From DAMCAP01 sp964370205 (GTDB lineage: Bacteria > Bacillota > Clostridia > Oscillospirales > Ruminococcaceae), in NCBI GenBank assembly GCA_964370205.1, contig CAYJIK010000106.1, forward strand, positions 1-5,503: a stretch of DNA of 5,503 nucleotides, written 5' to 3'. Shown one piece after another: positions 1 through 4,625 of this stretch. Within the stretch, counting starts at the first letter, position 1; each line of letters starts with the position of its first letter. A program made the position numbers and the translations under genes. The notes below the pieces were generated by a model, which saw nothing but the letters and a program-made list of their open reading frames with translations, did not search any database and had not been told where the DNA came from.

Positions 1-53
1 GCAAGCGCTTCTCCGCTTAGTTTCAGTAGTACTCTTTTGTAAATAGGTTTCAT
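1..53 (-). CDS. pyrH: UMP kinase (uridylate kinase), N-terminal 17 codons only; cut by the left window edge
   Basis: UMP kinase phosphorylates UMP to UDP in the cytoplasm, feeding all pyrimidine nucleotides. Only the start is present: reading the minus strand from the ATG at 53-51 gives MKPIYKRVLLKLSGEAL. This is the near-invariant opening of the bacterial PyrH family, with the Lys-Leu-Ser-Gly-Glu nucleotide-binding strand and loop. The start is firm because an in-frame TAG lies seven codons upstream (74-72) with no other ATG, GTG or TTG between. The ribosome binding site is weak: AGG at 63-61, 7 nt from the ATG. The gene sits about 170 nt downstream of a consensus promoter (231-259) and is not directly preceded by tsf, its common neighbour in many bacteria. 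Too short for automatic ORF calling, but the motif match is specific. Confidence 0.9.
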   Translation of the reverse strand, partial: MKPIYKRVLLKLSGEAL

Positions 54-61
54 AATGTTGC

Positions 62-110
62 CTGTGTATCGCTATTGGACGATATCTCACACCCTTTGCT
101 ATTTACACAG
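62..110 (-). promoter_or_regulatory. Possible helix covering the pyrH ribosome binding site
   Basis: On the minus-strand RNA, CUGUGUA (110-104) is exactly complementary to UACACAG (68-62), a 7-bp helix closing a loop of 35 nt. The 3' arm includes two of the three bases of the AGG (63-61) that is the only Shine-Dalgarno-like sequence for pyrH. A competing 5-bp hairpin (84-80 with 71-67) lies inside and overlaps the same arm. Two exclusive folds next to a start codon could affect translation, but a 7-bp match over this distance can occur by chance. Confidence 0.25.
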
Positions 111-148
111 ACTGCCCCCTTTCACGTCCTTAAAATCACGAGAAGGTT

Positions 149-220
149 TATAACATTGGTAAAGTCATCCCCAAAACCGACTTTCAATAACGGTAGCAAT
201 CACTTCACCTGACTGTTATA
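149..220 (-). promoter_or_regulatory. Predicted structured element in the pyrH leader
   Basis: In the minus-strand RNA, AUUGAAAGUC (188-179) can pair with GACUUU-AC-CAAU (166-155), a 10-bp stem with a two-base bulge and a 12-nt loop. Directly outside, UAUAAC (220-215) pairs with GUUAUA (154-149), leaving about 26 unpaired bases on the 5' side. The structure begins only a few bases after the predicted transcription start. It does not match any riboswitch class I recognise and has no U-tract, so it does not look like an attenuator terminator. Confidence 0.3.
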
Positions 221-230
221 CACTTCTACA

Positions 231-259
231 ATTATATTAAAAATAACCATACTTGTCAA
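231..259 (-). promoter_or_regulatory. Consensus sigma-A/sigma-70 promoter for pyrH
   Basis: On the minus strand a perfect -35 box TTGACA (259-254) is followed by exactly 17 bp and a perfect -10 box TATAAT (236-231). All twelve consensus bases match at optimal spacing, with A/T-rich flanks. Transcription should start near the A at 224 and run left into pyrH. It lies in the gap after the LRR gene, which fits a new transcription unit starting at pyrH. Nothing comparable is on the plus strand here. Confidence 0.82.
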
Positions 260-362
260 ACATAAGAGTGGCTAATTTACATAATTTTAATATTCCATCC
301 ATAGCCGCATATCTCGGCAATAATAACTACGACAAGCGCCGAAAATACTCTAAAACGAACAT

Positions 363-1088
363 TTATACCGTTTGCTCGCTCGGTTTTCCGTCTGTCAGTA
401 TTTTTGCCGTGTCCATCGACTTTAAAAGCACATCCAAATCTGTAGTTGCGATATTATTGTACGACAAATCCACATAAATCAAATGCTTAAGCGACAAAAG
501 CGTTGACACATCATGTATTTCGTTTGACGACAAATTCAGCACCCTAAGCGAAGGAAAATCAGATAAAACAGTAATATCCTCCACTCCACACTCCACTACC
601 GTAAGTTCAGCAAGATTTTCAAGTTGCGGTAATGTACGAAAATCCACAAGACAGGTTCGTATCGTCAGCTTTTCAAGACTCGGTAGGTAGCGAAGGTCGG
701 ATAGGTCGCCTGTAAGCTCTCCTTTTTCCGCTGTCAGTTCTGTTACAGTTAGGAGTGTGTCAGCGGTTAGATAACCGCCATCAAGGTCGAGCGACCTAAG
801 TAACAGTTCCTCAACTGTTCTGTTTTTAAACACTGCTACCGCTGTTTCTTCGGTTGGTGGGAATAATAGGTTGGTGACATGTGTGTATGCATCGCTGTAC
901 ATTATGGTTAACGCTATTGTCAATGCGATAACGGCTGTCGTCACAAATATCGAAAGCGGTGAAGCATTTCGCTTAGCGGTTCGGTGGACTGCTCCGTCCA
1001 GCTCCGCTCGCAACCTTATTATACCCTCCTCTCCGACACATTCTCTTAGAGTGGGCGGTGATTTATTAGTGGTTTTATTATCCGACAT
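363..1088 (-). CDS. Membrane-anchored leucine-rich-repeat protein of unknown function
   Basis: A 241-residue protein that I cannot match to a named family. A polar N-terminal segment of about 43 residues ends in a basic stretch (His-Arg-Thr-Ala-Lys-Arg). One hydrophobic helix follows at about 44-65, then a linker. Five LRR-like units of 21-23 residues begin near 115, 138, 159, 181 and 203. The clearest are the last two, with the L-x-x-L-x-L-x-x-N-x-I pattern (NLSSNEI, DLSYNNI), resembling SDS22 or internalin-type repeats. The positive-inside rule puts the N-terminus in the cytoplasm and the repeats outside, implying a surface binding or scaffold role; this is inference. There is no cleavable signal, LPXTG or lipobox. 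I chose ATG 1088 because GGTGG (1098-1094) lies 5 nt before it; a GTG at 1097 would add three residues. It is 120 bp downstream of argS, same strand, after a possible terminator. Stop TAA at 365-363. Confidence 0.85.
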   Translation of the reverse strand: MSDNKTTNKSPPTLRECVGEEGIIRLRAELDGAVHRTAKRNASPLSIFVTTAVIALTIALTIMYSDAYTHVTNLLFPPTEETAVAVFKNRTVEELLLRSLDLDGGYLTADTLLTVTELTAEKGELTGDLSDLRYLPSLEKLTIRTCLVDFRTLPQLENLAELTVVECGVEDITVLSDFPSLRVLNLSSNEIHDVSTLLSLKHLIYVDLSYNNIATTDLDVLLKSMDTAKILTDGKPSEQTV

Positions 1089-1129
1089 ACCTTCCACCCA
1101 CTTTCACAAAATGTTCCGGGTAGAGTTAG

Positions 1130-1138
1130 CCTATAGCA
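1130..1138 (-). promoter_or_regulatory. Weak candidate extended -10 element for the LRR gene
   Basis: On the minus strand TG (1138-1137), one base, then TATAGG (1135-1130) resembles an extended -10 promoter, 4 of 6 bases matching TATAAT. No good -35 box lies 16-18 bp upstream. It sits between the argS hairpin and the LRR start, where a promoter would be expected if the LRR gene is transcribed independently. The call is tentative; read-through from argS is equally possible. Confidence 0.22.
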
Positions 1139-1158
1139 TTGGCCTTTGACACAACTTA

Positions 1159-1187
1159 CAATAAAAATTACGACTTTTCGTCATTTT
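1159..1187 (-). terminator. Possible weak intrinsic terminator after argS
   Basis: Beginning 21 bp after the argS stop, the minus-strand RNA can form AAAAU-G-ACGA, loop AAAG, UCGU-A-AUUUU (arms 1187-1178 and 1173-1164), nine pairs with one G-A mismatch. It runs into a U-rich stretch (AUUUUUAUU). The stem is A/U-rich, so termination would be inefficient. The element is nearly symmetrical, but the plus strand has no gene to terminate. Confidence 0.4.
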
Positions 1188-1208
1188 CCACTGTAAAGCG
1201 ATATACTT

Positions 1209-2906
1209 TTACATCACGTCAGGTGTAGACACCTTCAGAATTTTTAGTATGTTTGCTATAACTGTCTTTGTGGCCGTGCATAGAGCGAGCCTTGCGTTCA
1301 TGAGATCAGGCTCTTCAGGCAGGCGACAACGGCAGTTATCGTAAAAGCGGTGGAATAGCGACGCTACATCCTGTGCAAAGTGTGTCAGCGATGTAGGGTC
1401 GAGGTTTCTTGCGGCACTGCTTATTACCTCTGGGAAGTGCGCAAGCTTTCTTGTAAGCTCTACTTCAGCGGAATGTTCCAGTAGTGCGAGTTGCTCGGTT
1501 GTTGGAGAGGTTATCTTAATACCTTCCGCCTCGATGTTCTTTATGATAGAGCTTATACGAGCGTGTGCGTACTGCACATAGTAGACAGGGTTTTGGTTGC
1601 TCTCTGTCACCGCAAGGTCAAGGTCGAAGTCGAAGGTTGCGCCTGCTTCACGGAGGTTAAAGAAGAACCTTGCAGCATCTATCGGTACTTCGTCCAGCAG
1701 GTCGGACAGCGACACGGAACGTCCTGTACGCTTGCTCATGCGCACCATTTCTCCGCCCCTCATAAGTCTAACCATCTGCATTATAACAATTTTCAGGCGC
1801 TGTCCACCAACTTCGGCGGCGTCCATTGCGCCGACAAGCCTAGCGACATGTCCGTGATGGTCAGCCCCCCACACGTTTATAACACGGTTAAATCCACGGT
1901 CAACAAACTTATTTAGATGGTAGGCAATGTCAGCTGCAAAGTAGGTGGGGGTTTTGTTGGTACGCACCAGTACTTCGTCCTTCTCGCCACCGTAAAGGCT
2001 CGCTTTATACCACAGTGCTCCGTCCTTCTCGTATGTCAAACCGAGTGCGCTGAGCTTTTCTATACAGCGGTCTAAACTGCCGTCGTTATGGAAACTGCTC
2101 TCGTAGAACCAACTATCGTACTCGATGCGGTACTTCTCTAGGTCACGTTTCATGCGTTCTATGTTTTTGGGTAGTCCAAATTCGGCTAGTTTCGCTTCAC
2201 GTTCACTGTCAGGTAATGAAAGTAGACTATCGCCAACAATTGCGGCATACTCCTCTGCAAGATCTTTGATATCATCGCCGTGGTAGCCGTCCTCGGGGAA
2301 TTCGACTGCTTCCTCACCTAGATATTTCTGGCGGTAGCGAGCGTCCAATGACTTGCCAAAGCGATCTATCTGATTGCCTGCATCGTTTACGTAGAATTCT
2401 CTGGTCACGTCATGTCCTGCCCATGAGAGTACTTCGGCTATACCGTCACCGAGCGCACCGCCACGGGCGTTACCCATGTGCATAGGCCCTGTGGGGTTGG
2501 CGGACACGAACTCCACCATCACCTTCTCGCCCTTGCCGTCCTCGGTACGACCGTAGTTGTACCCTGCCGACAGCACGTCAGTGATAACTTCGCCAAACCA
2601 GCTCTTTTTCAGCGTGAAGTTTATAAAGCCCGGCCCTGCTATTTGGGCACTCGAGAAAGGAGTACCGTCAAAGTCAAGACGCTTTATAATCTCCTCTGCT
2701 ATCATTCTGGGGGCTTTACCCTGCTGTTTTGCTGACACCATCGCTACGTTTGTTGCGAGATCGCCGTGCTTTGTGTCTGCAGGCTGCTCAACGGTGTACG
2801 ACACCGCCTCCGCTTGCTTTAACACGCCGTCGCTAACCGCGACAGCAAAAGCTGCGTCTATAACCTGCGACGCACATTTTTTAATATTTCCGAATGGATT
2901 TACCAT
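1209..2906 (-). CDS. argS: Arginyl-tRNA synthetase
   Basis: Class I aminoacyl-tRNA synthetase that charges tRNA-Arg with arginine using ATP, in the cytoplasm. The 565 residues span the full family length. The N-terminal tRNA-recognition domain (about 1-95, with KHGDLATNVA) is followed by the Rossmann catalytic domain. Its signature is SANPTGPMHMGNARGGALGD, in which HMGN at 143-146 is the HIGH-box variant. Further on are WGADHHGH (from 346) and the MSKRTG loop (from 390), the KMSKS equivalent. The DALR-type anticodon-binding domain runs from VQYAHARI (444) to the end. ATG 2906 is preferred over ATG 2912 because AAAGGA (2920-2915) is 8 nt from the former but only 2 nt from the latter; the difference is two residues. 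It follows the DUF1934 gene by 29 nt (23 nt to the upstream ATG) and is probably the last gene of the ddl operon. No T-box leader is visible. Stop TAA at 1211-1209. Confidence 0.97.
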   Translation of the reverse strand: MVNPFGNIKKCASQVIDAAFAVAVSDGVLKQAEAVSYTVEQPADTKHGDLATNVAMVSAKQQGKAPRMIAEEIIKRLDFDGTPFSSAQIAGPGFINFTLKKSWFGEVITDVLSAGYNYGRTEDGKGEKVMVEFVSANPTGPMHMGNARGGALGDGIAEVLSWAGHDVTREFYVNDAGNQIDRFGKSLDARYRQKYLGEEAVEFPEDGYHGDDIKDLAEEYAAIVGDSLLSLPDSEREAKLAEFGLPKNIERMKRDLEKYRIEYDSWFYESSFHNDGSLDRCIEKLSALGLTYEKDGALWYKASLYGGEKDEVLVRTNKTPTYFAADIAYHLNKFVDRGFNRVINVWGADHHGHVARLVGAMDAAEVGGQRLKIVIMQMVRLMRGGEMVRMSKRTGRSVSLSDLLDEVPIDAARFFFNLREAGATFDFDLDLAVTESNQNPVYYVQYAHARISSIIKNIEAEGIKITSPTTEQLALLEHSAEVELTRKLAHFPEVISSAARNLDPTSLTHFAQDVASLFHRFYDNCRCRLPEEPDLMNARLALCTATKTVIANILKILKVSTPDVM

Positions 2907-2914
2907 TTTCATCT

Positions 2915-2920
2915 TCCTTT
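2915..2920 (-). promoter_or_regulatory. argS ribosome binding site deciding between two ATG codons
   Basis: AAAGGA on the minus strand stands 2 nt before the first ATG (2912) and 8 nt before the second in-frame ATG (2906). Normal Shine-Dalgarno spacing favours the second, giving a protein beginning MVNPFGNI. Confidence 0.6.
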
Positions 2921-2935
2921 CTGTTTCTTATCTCG

Positions 2936-3373
2936 TTAAGCTCTGGCAGTGACCTTGAGGTCTACTCGATTTTCGCTTGCAAGCTCCGACTCTATATCCA
3001 TAGTGTAGGAAAAGCTCACTGTTCCGCCTGTTTCGTTTAGTTTGGTTTCTATGGTTTTTCCCCAGATGCCGATTGTCATATACCCAAACTCGCTACCGTA
3101 ACTACAAGAGTGGCGTTTGCCTTTTTCCACCATCAGCTGTGACGAATAATCACCGTCCCTGCTCATTATGACCATTACATCGGGGTTTATGTCGAGTGTT
3201 GTGGTGGTGCCTGCAAAACCTGTCAGTTCACTTTCTTCATATACGAGAAAAAAATGGCCCTTTTCTTTGTAAAACTGACCTGTCGTGGCAAACTCTACAA
3301 TGTCACGCTCACCATCGGCACTCTGAGTACCTCTTATTTCAATCCAAACATCTTTACTTTGTATGTCGTTCAT
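2936..3373 (-). CDS. DUF1934 (YwiB-like) protein of unknown function
   Basis: A 145-residue protein with the profile of the DUF1934/YwiB family. An N-terminal strand (VWIEIRGTQ) is followed by a GE-DIVEF-TTG strand, a YKEKGHFFLVYEESELTG block (about 35-52), a T-rich strand (TTTTLDI), a charged turn (MSRDGDY), and a C-terminal pair of strands ending in a V-D-L-K-V motif. Alternating hydrophobic and polar residues suggest a small beta-barrel. There is no signal peptide, membrane helix or obvious catalytic motif, so it is probably cytoplasmic. From memory, family members often sit directly before argS in Firmicutes (ywiB in Bacillus subtilis), as here, 23-29 nt upstream; this suggests a link to translation or arginine but no role is established. 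The start is secure: AAGGAG (3386-3381) lies 7 nt from ATG 3373. It is 41 nt after ddl and probably co-transcribed. Stop TAA at 2938-2936. Confidence 0.87.
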   Translation of the reverse strand: MNDIQSKDVWIEIRGTQSADGERDIVEFATTGQFYKEKGHFFLVYEESELTGFAGTTTTLDINPDVMVIMSRDGDYSSQLMVEKGKRHSCSYGSEFGYMTIGIWGKTIETKLNETGGTVSFSYTMDIESELASENRVDLKVTARA

Positions 3374-3380
3374 TCGTTCA

Positions 3381-3386
3381 CTCCTT
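3381..3386 (-). promoter_or_regulatory. Strong ribosome binding site of the DUF1934 gene
   Basis: AAGGAG, 7 nt before ATG 3373, is the best Shine-Dalgarno sequence in the window. The 41-nt ddl-DUF1934 gap shows no hairpin or promoter, consistent with one transcript translated with independent initiation. Confidence 0.75.
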
Positions 3387-3414
3387 CTCTTAGTGCGTAG
3401 GACGATATCAGCCG

Positions 3415-4476
3415 TTAAACATGTTTTTTCTCCATCGCAAGCTCGAGTAATCTTGTTATCAGTTCACTGTAGCTCATACCGCCATGCATAACCATTTTGG
3501 GGTACATGCTGATCGTGGTAAAGCCCGGTAGGGTGTTTATCTCATTAAACAGTACCTCTCCATCAGCTGTCACAAAAAAGTCTACACGTGAAAGCCCGGC
3601 ACAGTCAAGCGCCCTAAATATCCGCAGTGAATATTCACGTATTTCATCCGACGCTTCTGCAGTAATCTCCGCAGGTATGTACGTCTTTGCGTCGTCGTTT
3701 ATATATTTTGCGTCATAGTCATAGAAACCGCCTGCGGTGGAAATCTCCCCAACTACCGACGCTATAGGATTCTCGTTGCCGAGCACTGCACACTCCACTT
3801 CACGTCCCACCACGCCTTGTTCAACCAAGCAGATGTCATCGTGTGTAAAGGCGTGCTTTATAGCACTGTCCAAGCCCTCTACACTGTCAACTTTGCTCAC
3901 CCCTATAGACGATCCCGAATTGGCAGGCTTTACAAACACAGGGTAGTTCACTTGCTTTTCCTCCATCAGACCATGTATACAATCTACCGAATACTCATGC
4001 TTTTTCACCACTACACACGGTGTCATGGGCACACCAATCGCCTCGACCATAGTTCTTGTCACGCTCTTATCAAAAGCACAGGCGGACGCTAACACTCCCG
4101 AGCCGACATATGGTATATGTGAAAGCGTCAGCAGACCTTGCAGTGAACCGTCCTCACAATTTTTTCCGTGTACAGCAGGGAAAATCACGTCTATCGACAC
4201 AAAACGTTCACTGCCGTCATCACTTGTCACGTACAAACCTCTAAGCCCACTGTCCAGCGATAGTCGGCAGGGTAGCGAGCCGGCCTGCCAGTTATCCGAT
4301 GCTATCTGAGCCGCTGTACAGTCGGTAATTCTCCACTCACCCTGTTTTGTTATGCCGACATTTACGACGGTAAATCTATCTTTGTCTATCTCCTTTAAAA
4401 TCTCAGCGGCACTGCGCAAAGATACTTCATATTCGCTTGATTGTCCTCCAAACAATAATAAAAGGCTACACTTCAT
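3415..4476 (-). CDS. ddl: D-alanine--D-alanine ligase
   Basis: An ATP-grasp enzyme joining two D-alanines into the dipeptide that ends the peptidoglycan stem peptide; cytoplasmic. The 353 residues are full length. Visible motifs, with E. coli DdlB equivalents recalled from memory: FGGQSSEYEVSL with Glu15 (E15); IPYVGSGVLASA and Lys137 (K97); KPANSGSSIG from Lys183, with Ser189 (S150); omega-loop FYDYDAKY with Tyr258 (Y216); RVDF with Arg297 and Asp299; NEINTLPGFT with metal ligands Glu312 and Asn314; Ser323 (S281). The Tyr in the AKY motif argues for a D-Ala-D-Ala rather than a VanA-type D-Ala-D-Lac ligase. The usual HGxxGEDG motif reads HGKNCEDG, with Cys107 in place of Gly. ATG 4476 gives the typical family N-terminus, and an in-frame TGA lies just upstream; its best Shine-Dalgarno (AAGGGA, 4495-4490) is an unusually distant 13 nt away. 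First gene of the probable ddl-DUF1934-argS operon. Stop TAA at 3417-3415. Confidence 0.96.
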   Translation of the reverse strand: MKCSLLLLFGGQSSEYEVSLRSAAEILKEIDKDRFTVVNVGITKQGEWRITDCTAAQIASDNWQAGSLPCRLSLDSGLRGLYVTSDDGSERFVSIDVIFPAVHGKNCEDGSLQGLLTLSHIPYVGSGVLASACAFDKSVTRTMVEAIGVPMTPCVVVKKHEYSVDCIHGLMEEKQVNYPVFVKPANSGSSIGVSKVDSVEGLDSAIKHAFTHDDICLVEQGVVGREVECAVLGNENPIASVVGEISTAGGFYDYDAKYINDDAKTYIPAEITAEASDEIREYSLRIFRALDCAGLSRVDFFVTADGEVLFNEINTLPGFTTISMYPKMVMHGGMSYSELITRLLELAMEKKHV

Positions 4477-4509
4477 AAACCAAATAGTTTCCCTTCAACT
4501 TTGATTACA

Positions 4510-4550
4510 GCAAGCAATCAGCGAGTGTGTATGCTCGGTAACTGCTTTGC
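4510..4550 (-). promoter_or_regulatory. Long imperfect hairpin at the 5' end of the ddl leader
   Basis: The minus strand folds with arms 4550-4534 and 4525-4510 around an 8-base loop. There are 15 pairs, including two G-U wobbles, with one bulged A and one C-C mismatch; the loop end is closed by CGAG/CUCG. The predicted transcription start (near 4547) lies within the first bases of the 5' arm, so the ddl mRNA would begin with this stem. No U-tract follows, so it is not a typical terminator for tgt. It could protect the 5' end of the mRNA, bind a regulator, or act as DNA; I do not recognise it as a known riboswitch. Confidence 0.45.
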
Positions 4551-4553
4551 ATT

Positions 4554-4582
4554 ATTTTAACATAGTACTATGCTGATAGCAA
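4554..4582 (-). promoter_or_regulatory. Extended -10 promoter for the ddl operon
   Basis: On the minus strand the -35 box TTGCTA (4582-4577, 4 of 6 consensus) is followed by 17 bp and the -10 box TAAAAT (4559-4554, 5 of 6). An upstream TG at 4562-4561, one base before the -10, makes it an extended -10 promoter. Predicted start near the A at 4547, about 70 nt before the ddl ATG. It gives ddl its own promoter in the gap after tgt. Confidence 0.62.
4561..4572. promoter_or_regulatory. Perfect 12-bp palindrome inside the ddl promoter spacer
   Basis: CATAGTACTATG is its own reverse complement and lies within the 17-bp spacer, adjoining the -10 box; its end supplies the TG of the extended -10. That is a suitable position for an operator bound by a dimeric regulator. 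A perfect 12-bp palindrome is expected about once per window of this size by chance, so its location is the only argument. Confidence 0.3.
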
Positions 4583-4621
4583 CAGTTTCGTTACAAAAGA
4601 GACAGTCTTTCTGCCGATAGC
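4571..4621. repeat. Two 10-bp near-identical direct repeats around the ddl -35 box
   Basis: On the plus strand TGCTGATAGC (4571-4580) and TGCCGATAGC (4612-4621) match at 9 of 10 bases, 41 bp apart, about four helical turns. The first overlaps the ddl -35 box; the second overlaps the tgt stop codon region. They could be paired binding sites on one DNA face, or coincidence. Confidence 0.3.
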
Positions 4622-4625
4622 TTGG

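Larger units (their letters stand above)
54..362 (-). other. 309-bp intergenic region: pyrH promoter and long untranslated leader
   Basis: No protein-coding gene is supported here; the minus strand offers only tiny frames of 6 to 12 codons. It contains the consensus promoter described separately and about 170 nt of leader between the predicted start (near 224) and the pyrH ATG. The leader RNA can form a hairpin with arms 179-188 and 155-166, enclosed by a TATAAC/GTTATA pairing (215-220 with 149-154). A second 7-bp helix (104-110 with 62-68) lies next to the pyrH ribosome binding site. No clear intrinsic terminator follows the LRR gene: the only GC hairpin, 304-318, has a 4-bp stem and no U-tract. 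The left half of a shadow frame beginning near 253 lies here and is not a gene. Confidence 0.6.

Noticed and set aside
304..318. GCCG/CGGC hairpin after the LRR gene as a terminator
   Set aside because: Only four pairs with a seven-base loop and no U-tract on either strand.
253..477. Plus-strand frame of 74 codons starting in the gap and running into the LRR gene
   Set aside because: It starts with TTG inside the -35 box of the pyrH promoter, is mostly antisense to a well-supported LRR gene, and shows no family resemblance.
1098..1208. T-box or other amino-acid riboswitch near argS
   Set aside because: No T-box signature (such as the GGGUGG-type antiterminator motif) upstream of ddl, DUF1934 or argS; the gaps are too short for one.
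1491..1916. Plus-strand frames of 141 and 86 codons opposite argS
   Set aside because: Antisense shadows of conserved ArgS coding sequence; low-complexity composition and no plausible ribosome binding site.
2557..2952. Plus-strand frame of 131 codons opposite the argS start
   Set aside because: It covers the argS 5' end and the intergenic gap in antisense; no recognisable domain.
77..3409. Ten-base identity GGACGATATC at 77-86 and 3400-3409, both in gaps before minus-strand genes
   Set aside because: About a dozen exact 10-bp matches are expected by chance in a window this size, and the two sites differ in distance to the start codon.
4592..4612. AGACTGTCT symmetry just after the tgt stop as a possible terminator
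   Set aside because: The stem would be four pairs around a single base, which cannot form an RNA hairpin, and the following T-run is only four bases.
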